DNA from: CAYTEO01 sp964436825
Lineage (GTDB): Bacteria; Krumholzibacteriota; Krumholzibacteriia; LZORAL124-64-63
Assembly: GCA_964436825.1 (NCBI GenBank)
Contig: CAYTEO010000015.1
Location: 1-51,884 of the forward strand
Direction: 5' to 3'
DNA length: 51,884 nucleotides
Part shown: positions 1 through 7,751 of the stretch, piece by piece
Numbering within the stretch: the stretch's first letter is position 1
How the letters are laid out: every line of letters starts with the position of its first letter
Program-made: the position numbers and the translations under genes
The notes under the pieces: generated by a model
Told to the model about the DNA's origin: nothing
The model's database searches: none
The model's input: only the letters and a program-made list of their open reading frames with translations

Positions 1-978
1 AGGCGGCGCCACGGCCGTCCCGTCGCCCAGGGCCACCAGGTGCAGGTCGCCCGCCGCGTCGCCGGCGTAGAGCCAACCGCCGGTGGCCGCCAGGCGGCCG
101 GCAGCGGCCGGCACCCGACCGGCAGGGACCAGGACGGCTCCGGCGGGCCGGTAGGCGACGATCTCCTCCCCCGTCGCGACCAGGAGCGTCACCCCGGCCA
201 AGGCCGCATCCCGGGCGGTGACAGTGTCGTCAGCCGAGGCCAGCAGCCGCGGCGCGGCCGGATCGGACAGGTCGTAGAGCGCCAGCCGGCCCTCACCGGC
301 CACGGCCAGCCGGTCGCCGTCCAGGGCCACCGCGGTCAGCGGTCCCAGGGAAGCGGTCGCCTGGACGGTCGCCGCACCGGCGTCGTCCACCCGCAGGACC
401 ACCAGCGAGGTGTCGCCCGTCCCCACGGCCACCAGCAGGTCGCCCCCGCCCGCCAGCCGCGCCAGCCCGGACGGCAGCGCCAGCGAGTCGACCGGGGCCG
501 GGGCCGCGTCGGGGCGGGGCGCGAACAGGCGCAGCGCGCTGCCCCCGGGCGCCGGCGCCAGGACGGCCGCCACCCCTCCCGTCGTGGCCGCCAGGCGGCC
601 CGGTGCCGCCGCCACCGCCACCGGCGGCGAGAGGAACGCCGTGGCGAGGTCCACCGCCCGCAGGCCCGTGCCGTCGACCACCCAGCCGCTCTCGGTCGCC
701 AGGGCGCAGGCGACGACCGTATCCACGACGACGCTCCAGGTCTGGAAGGGATCACCGGGATCGGCCAGGTCGAGCAGGCGCAGCTCCCCGTCCGCCGTTC
801 CCGCCAGCAGCCACCCGGCGTCGCCGGCCAGGTCCTGGACCGCGGCGGGATAGACCCGCCGGTCGAGCCAGCGCAGGTGCTGGGTGTAGTCGACGCAGGG
901 AACGGCCGTCACCGCGGTCACGGCGACCAGCGGCGCCAGGCAGGCGAGCAGCGGCGGCAGCAGCGGGGATCGGCGCAC
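1..978 (-). CDS. LVIVD-type beta-propeller protein, secreted (3' end outside window)
   Basis: The frame is open from a GTG at 978 to the window edge (326 codons, no stop), so the C-terminus is missing. A GGGAGG ribosome-binding site lies just before the GTG. The N-terminus (MRRSPLLPPLLACLAPLVAV) is a signal-peptide-like hydrophobic stretch. The body is built of short repeats such as LRLLDLADPGDP and LALYDLSDPAAPRLL, the pattern of LVIVD repeats that fold into an extracytoplasmic beta-propeller. No catalytic motif is visible, so a scaffold or binding role at the cell surface is the most I can infer. It lies downstream of ssb behind a hairpin and may be transcribed separately. A frame on the opposite strand is open but has no protein-like composition. 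Confidence 0.75.
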   Translation of the reverse strand, partial: MRRSPLLPPLLACLAPLVAVTAVTAVPCVDYTQHLRWLDRRVYPAAVQDLAGDAGWLLAGTADGELRLLDLADPGDPFQTWSVVVDTVVACALATESGWVVDGTGLRAVDLATAFLSPPVAVAAAPGRLAATTGGVAAVLAPAPGGSALRLFAPRPDAAPAPVDSLALPSGLARLAGGGDLLVAVGTGDTSLVVLRVDDAGAATVQATASLGPLTAVALDGDRLAVAGEGRLALYDLSDPAAPRLLASADDTVTARDAALAGVTLLVATGEEIVAYRPAGAVLVPAGRVPAAAGRLAATGGWLYAGDAAGDLHLVALGDGTAVAPP

Positions 979-1068
979 GGTCCACCTCCCGGGCACGCCG
1001 CGGCGGGCGCGCCTTCCCCGTCAGGATACGGCCGCGCGGGGCCGGCGGACAACACCCCGCAAGCGAAC

Positions 1069-1097
1069 GGCGCCCCCTCCGTCGTGGAGAGGGCGCC
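1069..1097 (-). terminator. stem-loop downstream of ssb
   Basis: Two 12-base arms (1069-1080 and 1086-1097) pair with a single mismatch around a 5-base loop, 26 bases past the ssb stop. On the minus strand the stem is followed by GTTCGCTT, only weakly T-rich, so this is a probable but imperfect intrinsic terminator. Confidence 0.5.
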
Positions 1098-1122
1098 GCC
1101 GGTCTCTGGTCGCAGGGCGAGC

Positions 1123-1578
1123 TCAGAACGGCAGGTCGTCGTCGTCCGGGGTCGCCGCCGGGGCCGGCGGGAAGGCATCCGCGGCCGGTCCCTCGTCCTG
1201 GACGGCGGGGCTGCCGTTGCTGGCCGCCATCTGGGCGGGAGCGTCGCCGGGGCGGCCGAGCATCTGCATCTCGCGGGCGACGATCTCGGTGGTGTAGCGC
1301 TTCTGACCGTTCTGGTCCTGCCATTCGCGGGTCTGCAGCCGACCCTCGATGTAGACCTGCTTCCCCTTCTGCAGGTACTGGCCGCAGATCTCGGCCAGCC
1401 GGCCCCAGGCCACCACGCGGTGCCACTCGGTCCGCTCCTGCTTCTCGCCGTTGCGGTCGGTCCACTGGTCGCTGGTCGCGACGGTGAAGTTCGCCACCGG
1501 CGTGTTGTTCTGGGTGTACCGCATCTCGGGGTCGCGGCCCAGGTTGCCGATCAGGATCACCTTGTTGACTCCGGCCAT
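1123..1578 (-). CDS. ssb: single-stranded DNA-binding protein
   Basis: This 151-residue SSB coats single-stranded DNA during replication, recombination and repair. The N-terminal OB-fold (about residues 1-110) carries family signatures: MAGVNKVILIGNLGRDPE at the start, TEWHRVVAWGRLAEI and KQVYIEGRLQTREW. A low-complexity Pro/Ala linker leads to the acidic tip DDDDLPF, the known docking peptide for partner proteins. The ATG at 1578 has a GGAGG about 7 bases upstream. Length is slightly short of the E. coli protein but normal for the family. It lies alone downstream of a tRNA cluster, not beside rpsF/rpsR as in many bacteria. Confidence 0.97.
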   Translation of the reverse strand: MAGVNKVILIGNLGRDPEMRYTQNNTPVANFTVATSDQWTDRNGEKQERTEWHRVVAWGRLAEICGQYLQKGKQVYIEGRLQTREWQDQNGQKRYTTEIVAREMQMLGRPGDAPAQMAASNGSPAVQDEGPAADAFPPAPAATPDDDDLPF

Positions 1579-1678
1579 CTGCCATCCTCCTGTCGCTGCG
1601 GCGTCGCGCCGCCGTTGATCGTCATCCGGGCCGCTGCGGCGCCGTCGACGCCGGCCGGTCGTCCCGCCACGGACGCGA

Positions 1679-1698
1679 ACGGCCCCTGCCGGGGCCGT
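1679..1698 (-). terminator. GC-rich hairpin between tRNA-His and ssb
   Basis: A perfect 8-bp stem (1679-1686 with 1691-1698) encloses a 4-base loop. On the minus strand it is followed by TCG after a terminal T, so the T-tract is poor. It may end or process the tRNA transcript before ssb. Confidence 0.4.
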
Positions 1699-1712
1699 CT
1701 GCCTTCATGACA

Positions 1713-1728
1713 CCGGACCGCTGTCCGG
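1713..1728 (-). terminator. short hairpin just 3' of tRNA-His
   Basis: CCGGAC (1713-1718) pairs perfectly with GTCCGG (1723-1728) around a 4-base loop, 11 bases past the tRNA-His 3' end. It could serve as a terminator or as a 3'-processing determinant. There is no T-run. Confidence 0.35.
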
Positions 1729-1739
1729 AAGCGGACTGG

Positions 1740-1813
1740 GGTGGGTAGTGGGACTTGAACCCACGACCACCTGGACCACAACCAGGGGCTCTGCCAACTG
1801 AGCTATACCCACC
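1740..1813 (-). tRNA. tRNA-His(GTG), with encoded G-1
   Basis: The reverse complement folds as a full cloverleaf: acceptor GTGGGTA/TACCCAC, anticodon loop TTGTGGT (anticodon GTG) and T-loop GTTCAAGTC. The base before the acceptor (1813) gives G-1, which pairs with discriminator C73 (1740), the identity element of tRNA-His. No CCA is encoded (CCC follows), unlike the other three tRNAs here. Confidence 0.96.
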
Positions 1814-1835
1814 ACCATCTTCGCCGCTGTGTCCG

Positions 1836-1912
1836 TGGCGCGCCTGGCAGGATTCGAACCTGCGACCGCCGGATTAGAAGTCCGATGCTCTATCCTACTG
1901 AGCTACAGGCGC
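1836..1912 (-). tRNA. tRNA-Arg(TCT)
   Basis: Cloverleaf on the minus strand: acceptor GCGCCTG/CAGGCGC, D-arm TAGCTCAG, anticodon loop CTTCTAA with anticodon TCT (reads AGA/AGG), T-arm GCAGGTTCGAATCCTGC, discriminator G and an encoded CCA (1836-1838). Confidence 0.97.
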
Positions 1913-1956
1913 GTCGTCCTTCCAGGCGCTCACCTTCCCCGGCGGGGAGGACCGGT

Positions 1957-1985
1957 ATAATGGCCCACCGGCGGCGGGCTGTCAA
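1957..1985 (-). promoter_or_regulatory. sigma70-type promoter for tRNA-Arg/His
   Basis: On the minus strand there is a perfect -35 TTGACA (1985-1980), a 17-base spacer and -10 CATTAT (1962-1957). It lies between tRNA-Pro and tRNA-Arg, so the distal tRNAs can be transcribed independently. Confidence 0.6.
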
Positions 1986-2009
1986 GCGACCGCGCCCGGA
2001 CGGTGCGTC

Positions 2010-2086
<77 letters not shown>

Positions 2087-2223
2087 ACCCGCCGCAGGCG
2101 GTCGCGACGCCGTGCCCGCGCGGGCCCGGTACCCGCAGCCGGGACGGCAAGGACCGCGCCACACCTGCCCGACCGTGGAAAAACCCGCCGCGAGGGCCAC
2201 AGGCCGCCGGCATCGCCAGCCCA

Positions 2224-2252
2224 GAGATAGGCACGCGCCCGGTGGCTGTCAA
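2224..2252 (-). promoter_or_regulatory. sigma70-type promoter for tRNA-Pro
   Basis: On the minus strand: -35 TTGACA (2252-2247), 17-base spacer, -10 TATCTC (2229-2224). It lies directly after the rdgB stop and would start transcription about 130 bases before tRNA-Pro. Confidence 0.5.
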
Positions 2253-2259
2253 TCCCCGT

Positions 2260-3291
2260 TCACGCCTGGAGGGCGTAGACGTCCCGCACGGCGTCGAGCA
2301 GCCGGCGCAGGGCGCGGCCGCGGTGGCTGACGGCGTGCTTCTCGGCGGCGGTCATCTCGGCCAGGGTCAGCTCGCTCTCCGCGGGCCGGAAGACAGGGTC
2401 GTAGCCGAAACCGCCCGTGCCCAGGGGCGCGCGGGTGATCTCCCCCAGGACGCGGCCCTCGGACACGAACTCGCACCAGACGCCCTCGACCGTCTCCCGC
2501 CCCGGGGCGTCGGCCGGCAGGCCGCCGGGCGAGACGTGGGTCGGCAGGTCCCGTTCGGTGACTTCGGGACCGGTGACGGTCCACAGCCGCACGTCCGGCA
2601 ACCGGACCGCCCCCTGCGGTGTCTCCGGCGGCAGGCCGCCGTCGACCAGGCCCTCGGTCAGGCGCGCCAGGATCGCGTCCAGGCGCTTCCGGTCGACCCC
2701 GGGGACCGTGCCCGACTGCTGGTGCCGGGCCACGTAGTCGCGCCAGAAGGCGCCGCGATCGGCCAGCTCGTTCCAGAAGGCCAGCTCCTCGGCGGGATCG
2801 GCCACGTGGACCGGCCGGTGGAACGGGTTCCAGACCCAGCGCCGGCGGATCAGGGGCGCCACGGGCGCGTCGGCCAGGCCGGACAGCGACGGCCGGGGAT
2901 CGACCCACGCGACGGCGGTCTGGAACCAGGCCTGGCGCCGGTCGTCGGGGACGTCGGCCATCAGCTCCAGCAGCAGCCGGCGGTTGTCCTCGTAGCCGGC
3001 GCCGGGACCGGCGAAGCGGGCGGAGAAGACGTCGGGCAGGTCCCCCAGGGCGTGGACCCGCAGGGCCGTGTCGTCGGCCACGGCGATCTCGCCGGTGAAG
3101 GCGGCCGTCACCAGGGCCTTGCGGACGGCGTTCCCCTCCAGGGTCGTGCCGTCCTCCACGACCTCGGGCAGGCCGGGGTAGTCGGCCGCCGAGCGCAGCT
3201 CCAGCGGCAGGTCGGCGCACAGCTCCCGCAGCTCGGCCAGCTTGTCCGGGTTGCGGCTGGCCAGCACGACGATCCTTCTGCCTCGGCTCAT
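2260..3291 (-). CDS. rdgB: XTP/dITP diphosphatase (RdgB/HAM1 family) with a large internal insertion
   Basis: RdgB hydrolyses non-canonical purine triphosphates (dITP, XTP) to monophosphates, keeping them out of DNA and RNA. The N-terminal substrate motif ASRNPDKLAELRE, the metal/catalytic motif VADDTALRV (usual form DDSGL), SARFAGPGA, GGFGYDPVF and the C-terminal SHRGRAL are all present. The family is normally about 195-205 residues; this protein is 343. The excess is one block at about residues 132-263, between WVDP and the GRETVEGVW strand, rich in Trp/Arg with no motif I recognise. Start: ATG at 3291, 2 bases after the rph stop. An upstream in-frame extension inside rph was not used because it has no ribosome-binding site and no homology. 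Confidence 0.9.
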   Translation of the reverse strand: MSRGRRIVVLASRNPDKLAELRELCADLPLELRSAADYPGLPEVVEDGTTLEGNAVRKALVTAAFTGEIAVADDTALRVHALGDLPDVFSARFAGPGAGYEDNRRLLLELMADVPDDRRQAWFQTAVAWVDPRPSLSGLADAPVAPLIRRRWVWNPFHRPVHVADPAEELAFWNELADRGAFWRDYVARHQQSGTVPGVDRKRLDAILARLTEGLVDGGLPPETPQGAVRLPDVRLWTVTGPEVTERDLPTHVSPGGLPADAPGRETVEGVWCEFVSEGRVLGEITRAPLGTGGFGYDPVFRPAESELTLAEMTAAEKHAVSHRGRALRRLLDAVRDVYALQA

Positions 3292-3293
3292 GC

Positions 3294-4004
3294 TCACGCC
3301 TCCAGGACGTCCCTCTGCAACTGGATCAGCTTGGCGATGCCGGCGCCCGCCAGGTCGAGCATCCGGTCCAGCTCCTCGCGCGAGAACGGCTTCCGCTCGG
3401 CCGTTCCCTGGATCTCGATGATGCCGCCGCGCTCGTCCATCACCACGTTCATGTCCGTCTCGGCGCGGGAGTCCTCGCTGTAGTCCAGGTCGAGCAGGAT
3501 CTCCCCGCCCACGACCCCCAGGCTGACCGCCCCCACCAGCGACCGCATGGGATGGCGCTGCAGGCGCAGCCGGCGCAGCGCATCGTAGAGCGCCACCGAG
3601 GCGCCGTTGATCGCCGCGCAGCGGGTCCCCCCGTCGGCCTGGATGACGTCGCAGTCCAGGGTGACGGTCAGCTCGCCCAGGGCGGCCAGGTCGGTGACCG
3701 CCCGCAGGCTGCGGCCGATCAGCCGCTGGATCTCCATGGTCCGGCCGCTCTGGCCGTTGCCGGCCGCCTCGCGACGGGTCCGCTCCTCGGTGGCACGCGG
3801 CAGCATCCCGTACTCCGCGGTCACCCAGCCGCGGCCGCTGCCCCGCAGCCAAGCCGGCACGCCGTGGCTGATGGTGGCGGTGCAGACGACCCGGGTCCGT
3901 CCCGTCTCCACCAGGACCGATCCCTCGGCGTGGGGCAGGTAGTCGCGGGTCATGCGCACCGGTCGCAGCTGGTTCGCTCGGCGAGCGTCGGCCCTCTGGT
4001 TCAC
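3294..4004 (-). CDS. rph: ribonuclease PH
   Basis: A 236-residue phosphorolytic 3'-5' exoribonuclease that trims tRNA precursors before the CCA end. Signatures: RPVRMTRDYLPHAEGSVLVETGRTRVVCTA near the start (the N-terminal fold), WVTAEYGMLPRATEERTRRE, GRSLRAVTDL, and TLDCDVIQADGGTRCAAINGA containing the DxxxxDGGT core. Start is a GTG at 4004 whose last two bases and following A form the murI stop (GTGA, 4-base overlap), implying translational coupling. The pairing rph-rdgB is a common bacterial arrangement, which supports both calls. Confidence 0.96.
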   Translation of the reverse strand: MNQRADARRANQLRPVRMTRDYLPHAEGSVLVETGRTRVVCTATISHGVPAWLRGSGRGWVTAEYGMLPRATEERTRREAAGNGQSGRTMEIQRLIGRSLRAVTDLAALGELTVTLDCDVIQADGGTRCAAINGASVALYDALRRLRLQRHPMRSLVGAVSLGVVGGEILLDLDYSEDSRAETDMNVVMDERGGIIEIQGTAERKPFSREELDRMLDLAGAGIAKLIQLQRDVLEA

Positions 4005-4846
4005 GCTGTGTCCTTTCGCCCTGTGGCCGACCGGGACGGCCGGTCCAGCTCGTCGATGTCGATGGTGTGGACGGTCGTGATGGACCGCCCCAGGAAGCGC
4101 TCCCCGACCTCGCGGAAACGCCAGGGCAGGTCGCTGAGGTAGAAGGTCAGCTCGCCGCGCGTCCCGTCGTCGGCCCTGGCGATCCCCTGCTCGGCGAGGG
4201 TCCGCGCCGCCGCCTCGGCCAGGGTCACCGCCGAATCGACCAGGGTGACGTCCGGACCCATGAAAGCGGCGATCCGCTCCCGCAGCATGGGATAATGAGT
4301 GCAGCCCAGGATGAGGGTGTCAACCCCCGCCTCCCGCAGCGGTGCCAGGTACTCGGCGACGACCTGCCGGGTGACCGGGTGGTCCAGCATCCCCTCCTCC
4401 ACCAGGGGGACGAGCAGGGGGCAGGCCCGGGCCAGGACCCGCTGCTCCCCCAGGCGCCGTGCCAGCAACTGCTGGTAGCGCCCCGACGCCACCGTCCCGC
4501 GGGTGGCGATGACGCCGACGGGACCGCCGCGGGTGCGGGCCACGGCCGCCTCGACACCCGGCTCGATGACCCCCAGGACCGGCACCGGCAGACGCCGGCG
4601 CAGGTGGTCGAGGGCGAAGGCCGAGGCCGTGTTGCAGGCCACGACGACCATCTTGACGCCGCGTTCCAGCAGCAGAGAGGCGTCCTGCAGGGCAAAGCGG
4701 CGGACGGTCGCCGCACCCTTGGTGCCGTAGGGGACCCGGGCCGTGTCGCCGAAGTAGAGCAGGTCCTCGGCCGGCAACCGCTCGTGGAGGGCCCGCAGGA
4801 CGGTCAGCCCGCCCATCCCGGAATCGAAGACGCCGATCGGTCCCAT
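4001..4846 (-). CDS. murI: glutamate racemase
   Basis: MurI converts L- to D-glutamate for peptidoglycan. The 281-residue product shows the Asp/Glu racemase fold with both catalytic cysteines: VVACNTASA (Cys71) and LILGCTHYPML (Cys182). The substrate motif IGVFDSGMGGL lies at the start and YFGDTARVPYG at residues 31-41. I chose the ATG at 4846, which overlaps the preceding stop as TGATG. An in-frame GTG three codons earlier is possible. It sits between a GerMN protein and rph in one overlapping operon with an N-acetylmuramoyl-alanine amidase, consistent with a cell-wall role. Confidence 0.95.
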   Translation of the reverse strand: MGPIGVFDSGMGGLTVLRALHERLPAEDLLYFGDTARVPYGTKGAATVRRFALQDASLLLERGVKMVVVACNTASAFALDHLRRRLPVPVLGVIEPGVEAAVARTRGGPVGVIATRGTVASGRYQQLLARRLGEQRVLARACPLLVPLVEEGMLDHPVTRQVVAEYLAPLREAGVDTLILGCTHYPMLRERIAAFMGPDVTLVDSAVTLAEAAARTLAEQGIARADDGTRGELTFYLSDLPWRFREVGERFLGRSITTVHTIDIDELDRPSRSATGRKDTA

Positions 4847-5451
4847 CAGCGCCACTCCGCCAGGTCGAAGGGTCGGTCCAGGGCCAGGTGTCCGCCGAGG
4901 GTCGTCACCGGGGCTCCCTCCACCAGCAGGGTACAGTGCCGCAGGCGGGGGAAGTTCAGGGCGACGGTCCGCAGCACGACGTCCAGGACGGCCTCCTCCA
5001 GGCTCGAGCCGCCCGGCAGCCCGGTCAGCAGGTCGCCGCTCCAGTCCAGGACCAGCGCGCCCCGCTGCGGGTCGTGGAAGACGCTCAACAGGCGGCTCCC
5101 CGGCGGCAGGGGCGAGAAGGCGTCGGACCGGGAGGGGCCGGCGACCAGGGCGTCCAGGACGTCGCGGACCTCCAGCTCGAACAGGTCGCGGGCCGGCAGC
5201 TGGCGCTGCTCGGTCAGGTGGCGCCGTCCGTCCGGGGAGAGGAAGACCAGGATGGCCCCGCGCACGCTCGCCGTCACCTGCTGCTCGCCCGCGCGGGGCT
5301 CGACGACGGCCTGGGCCGCGCCGCGCCCGCGGCTCAGGTACCAGGCCAGGACGACGGCCAGCAGGGCCAGCACGACGACCAGCAGCACCAGGGCGAGCCA
5401 GAACCCGTGGCCGCCGCCGCGAGGAGTCGCCGTAGCCCGGGAACGGGTCAT
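4846..5451 (-). CDS. membrane-anchored GerMN-domain protein
   Basis: The 201-residue product has a short cytoplasmic N-terminus, one transmembrane helix (about residues 17-40, GFWLALVLLVVVLALLAVVL) and an extracytoplasmic GerMN domain (about 65-200). That domain was first seen in the spore proteins GerM and in LpqB. Recognisable parts are AILVFLSPDGRRHL, DVLDALVAGP and LEEAVLDVVLRTVAL. No cysteine lipobox is present. The ATG overlaps the amidase stop by 4 bases and its own stop overlaps murI. In non-sporulating bacteria such domains accompany cell-wall amidases, so an accessory role in wall remodelling is a fair inference. An open extension upstream inside the amidase gene is not used. Confidence 0.82.
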   Translation of the reverse strand: MTRSRATATPRGGGHGFWLALVLLVVVLALLAVVLAWYLSRGRGAAQAVVEPRAGEQQVTASVRGAILVFLSPDGRRHLTEQRQLPARDLFELEVRDVLDALVAGPSRSDAFSPLPPGSRLLSVFHDPQRGALVLDWSGDLLTGLPGGSSLEEAVLDVVLRTVALNFPRLRHCTLLVEGAPVTTLGGHLALDRPFDLAEWR

Positions 5452-6947
5452 CGGGGCACCTCCTGCTCCGCCTCCGGCTGCCAGCGACGGGCGACGGCCA
5501 GCACCGCCTCCGCCAGGGCGTCGGCCAGGCGCCGCCGTCCGCCCTCCCGGGTCAGGACCCGCCGGTCGCCGGGGCTGGAGAGGTACCCCAACTCGACGAG
5601 AACGGCCGGCATGTCGATTCCGCGCAGCAGGGGCAGGTCCGCACGCCGCACGCCCTGGGTCGGGCGGCCGGCGGCGGCCAGGGCGTCGACGACGGCCCCG
5701 GCCAGCTCGGCGCTGCGCTCCAGGTAGGGCTGCTGGACCTGCTCCCAGCGCACGAACAGGTCGCCGCTCTCGCCACCGCCGGACAGGGGGCGCAGGATCC
5801 GGACGGTGACGCCGTTGCGCGCGGGATCGGGCCACCAGTCGGCGTGGAGGGAGAGGAACAGGTCGCCTCCCGCCCAGTCGGCCAGGGCCGCCCGCTGCTC
5901 GTCGCCGATGGCGGTGTCGGCATCGCGGGTCAGGACGACCTCCAGGCCCTCCCGCCGCAACCGCCGGTACAGCTCCCTGGCCACCTCCAGGACGACGTCC
6001 TTCTCCGCAGTGTCGCCGACGACGGCACCGGGGTCGTCACCGCCGTGGCCGGCATCGATGACGACCGTTCCGACGGGGCGGGCGGTCTCCCTGGCCATCG
6101 CCGGTGCCGACCGGCTGCCGCGGGCCTCGGGCAGCGGGACGGCGCCGTTCTCCTCCTCCAGCAGGGTCACCACCAGGGTCCGCCCCCTGTCGTCGCTGGA
6201 GGTGCGGTAGGTGGAGACCAGGGGCGAGAAGGCGACGTCGACGACGGCCCTGGACGGATCGGGACGCGGCGTCACCGACAGGACCAGGCCGGTCTGGCGG
6301 GTGCGGGTCACCGCCGCCGCATCCAGGGCCGCCCCGTCGGCCGTCAGGCGCAGGACACCACGCGCCGGGCTGTCGACCCGCCAGCGGAGGCGGCGGCGCG
6401 CCCGCAGGCGCAGCACGGTCCGGCGGGGGCCGGTGTGGATGGACAGGCCGACGACGTCCGGGGCCTCGGTGACGATCCGCAGCTCGGTCCGGCCCGGCTC
6501 CCATACGACACGCTGACCGACGGCGGGGGCCAGGACGCGCGCGACGAACTCCAGGGGCAGCCAGAGCTCGCCGTCGCTGAACCGGGGTGCCAGGCGCAGC
6601 AGGGTGTCGACGGTGTCGACCGTGACGACCCGGCTGTCGGCCCGGGCCGTGATCCGCCGCTGGCCGCTCGAGAAGACGACGCTCCGGGACCGGGGCTGCC
6701 AGCCGCGCCGGAGGCGGAAGGCGGCCGCCACGTCGGCCGAGCGGAGGAACGGTTCTCCCGCCTCCGGGGCGGCGAGGAGACGGGCCGTCACCGGGAGCCC
6801 CGCCACCTCCTCCCCGAACAGGACCTGCAGCTCCACCGTGGCGGGTTCGCCACCGCGCCCCTGGACGGACGACAGCAGCAGGACCAGGGCCACCAGCAAC
6901 GCCGCTCCCCGACCGTTCAGGCCCGCATGTCCACCCAACGCGTTCAA
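5448..6947 (-). CDS. N-acetylmuramoyl-L-alanine amidase (amidase_3), secreted
   Basis: A zinc amidase that cuts the stem peptide from peptidoglycan. The 499-residue protein has a signal peptide (GAALLVALVLLLSSVQG, about 14-30), a copper-amine-oxidase-N-like/AMIN-type targeting region (about 35-270) and a C-terminal amidase_3 domain (about 293-490). Zinc ligands fit VIDAGHGGDDPG (His301), EKDVVLEVA (Glu316) and SLHAD (His368); the catalytic Glu is in VELGYLSSP (Glu452). SLHAD deviates from the usual S-[IV]-H-x-N. Start is uncertain: a TTG at 6947 overlapping the smpB stop gives the best signal peptide, and a second TTG at 6938 is the alternative. Its stop overlaps the next gene as ATGA. Confidence 0.9.
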   Translation of the reverse strand: MNALGGHAGLNGRGAALLVALVLLLSSVQGRGGEPATVELQVLFGEEVAGLPVTARLLAAPEAGEPFLRSADVAAAFRLRRGWQPRSRSVVFSSGQRRITARADSRVVTVDTVDTLLRLAPRFSDGELWLPLEFVARVLAPAVGQRVVWEPGRTELRIVTEAPDVVGLSIHTGPRRTVLRLRARRRLRWRVDSPARGVLRLTADGAALDAAAVTRTRQTGLVLSVTPRPDPSRAVVDVAFSPLVSTYRTSSDDRGRTLVVTLLEEENGAVPLPEARGSRSAPAMARETARPVGTVVIDAGHGGDDPGAVVGDTAEKDVVLEVARELYRRLRREGLEVVLTRDADTAIGDEQRAALADWAGGDLFLSLHADWWPDPARNGVTVRILRPLSGGGESGDLFVRWEQVQQPYLERSAELAGAVVDALAAAGRPTQGVRRADLPLLRGIDMPAVLVELGYLSSPGDRRVLTREGGRRRLADALAEAVLAVARRWQPEAEQEVPR

Positions 6948-7429
6948 TGGCGTCCCATCCTGCGGCGGATCGCCCGCTCGGCGTCCCGCTTCGCCGTGGC
7001 GGCGCGCTTGTCGTAGAGCTTCTTCCCCTTGGCCAGCCCCAGCTCGACCTTGGCCCAGCCGCGCTTGAAGTAGAGACGCAGGGGCACGAGGGTCAATCCC
7101 TGCTCCTGGAGCCGGGGGACGATCTTGCGGATCTCCCGGCGGTTCAGCAGCAGCTTGCGCTTGCGGAACGGGTCGTGGTTCTGGCGGTTGCCCTGCTCGT
7201 AGGGGGAGATGTGGAGCTTCAGCAGCCAGGCCTCGCCATCCTTGATGGCCGCGTAGCTGTCGCCCATGTTGCACCGCCCGGCGCGCAGCGACTTGACCTC
7301 CGTCCCCTGCAGGACGAGGCCGGCCTCGAAGCGGTCCAGGATCTCGAACTCGTGCGTGGCCCGCCGGTTGCGGGCGACGACGAGCAGCCCCGCCTCCTTC
7401 TCGACCTTCTTCTTCTTGCGCGCGACCAT
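6944..7429 (-). CDS. smpB: SsrA-binding protein SmpB
   Basis: SmpB binds tmRNA and brings it to stalled ribosomes for trans-translation. The 161-residue protein has the expected core: VVARNRRATHEFEILDRFEAGLVL, GTEVKSLRAGRCNMGDSYA, HISPYEQGNRQNHDP and RKRKLLLNRREI. The basic C-terminal tail, rich in Lys/Arg, inserts into the mRNA channel. I chose the ATG at 7429 (MVARKKKK) with GGGAGAG upstream; a longer in-frame extension begins inside the promoter region. It leads the operon that runs through amidase, GerMN, murI, rph and rdgB. Confidence 0.97.
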   Translation of the reverse strand: MVARKKKKVEKEAGLLVVARNRRATHEFEILDRFEAGLVLQGTEVKSLRAGRCNMGDSYAAIKDGEAWLLKLHISPYEQGNRQNHDPFRKRKLLLNRREIRKIVPRLQEQGLTLVPLRLYFKRGWAKVELGLAKGKKLYDKRAATAKRDAERAIRRRMGRH

Positions 7430-7491
7430 GGACGTGTCTCTCCCGCTCGGGACCTCCGCGCGACGCCCGCGACCGGGGCGCCGGACGCCAG

Positions 7492-7520
7492 AACCTAGCA
7501 TGCGGTCGCGTTGCGAACAA
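7492..7520 (-). promoter_or_regulatory. candidate promoter of the smpB operon
   Basis: On the minus strand: -35 TTGTTC (7520-7515), 17-base spacer, -10 TAGGTT (7497-7492). It faces away from the tRNA-Leu promoter 25 bases further on. Confidence 0.5.
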
Positions 7521-7545
7521 CCGGCGCCTTTTTCCGTCTCCGAGG

Positions 7546-7574
7546 TTGACAGCCCCGCGACCACCCTCTAGATT
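7546..7574 (+). promoter_or_regulatory. sigma70-type promoter of tRNA-Leu
   Basis: Perfect -35 TTGACA (7546-7551), 17-base spacer and -10 TAGATT (7569-7574), placing transcription start roughly 50 bases before the tRNA. This is the clearest promoter in the window. Confidence 0.75.
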
Positions 7575-7629
7575 GGGGCGCCGCGGAGCAACGGGCCGTC
7601 GGCCCACCGCTCCTGCGACCAGGGTGGCT

Positions 7630-7716
7630 GCCCGGGTGGCGGAATTGGTAGACGCGCTACGTTCAGGTCGTAGTGAGGAATTCCTCGTGGGAGTTCGAGT
7701 CTCCCCCCGGGCACCA
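7630..7716 (+). tRNA. tRNA-Leu(CAG)
   Basis: Class II tRNA of 87 bases with a long variable arm. Acceptor GCCCGGG/CCCGGGC, anticodon stem CTACG/CGTAG with loop TTCAGGT (anticodon CAG), variable arm TGAGGAATTCCTCG, T-arm GGGAGTTCGAGTCTCCC, discriminator A and an encoded CCA. Confidence 0.97.
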
Positions 7717-7751
7717 CACCACTAATCTCCCCGCTTCCCCGACATTCCCGC

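Noticed and set aside
40..1710. 556-codon open frame on the plus strand
   Set aside because: It runs opposite the LVIVD propeller and ssb and has no recognisable domain.
2177..2200. T-rich run with a short stem after rdgB (minus strand)
   Set aside because: The stem is only 3-4 bp; too weak to call a terminator.
3292..3852. N-terminal extension of rdgB in frame
   Set aside because: It overlaps rph completely, lacks a ribosome-binding site, and the ATG at 3291 matches the family start.
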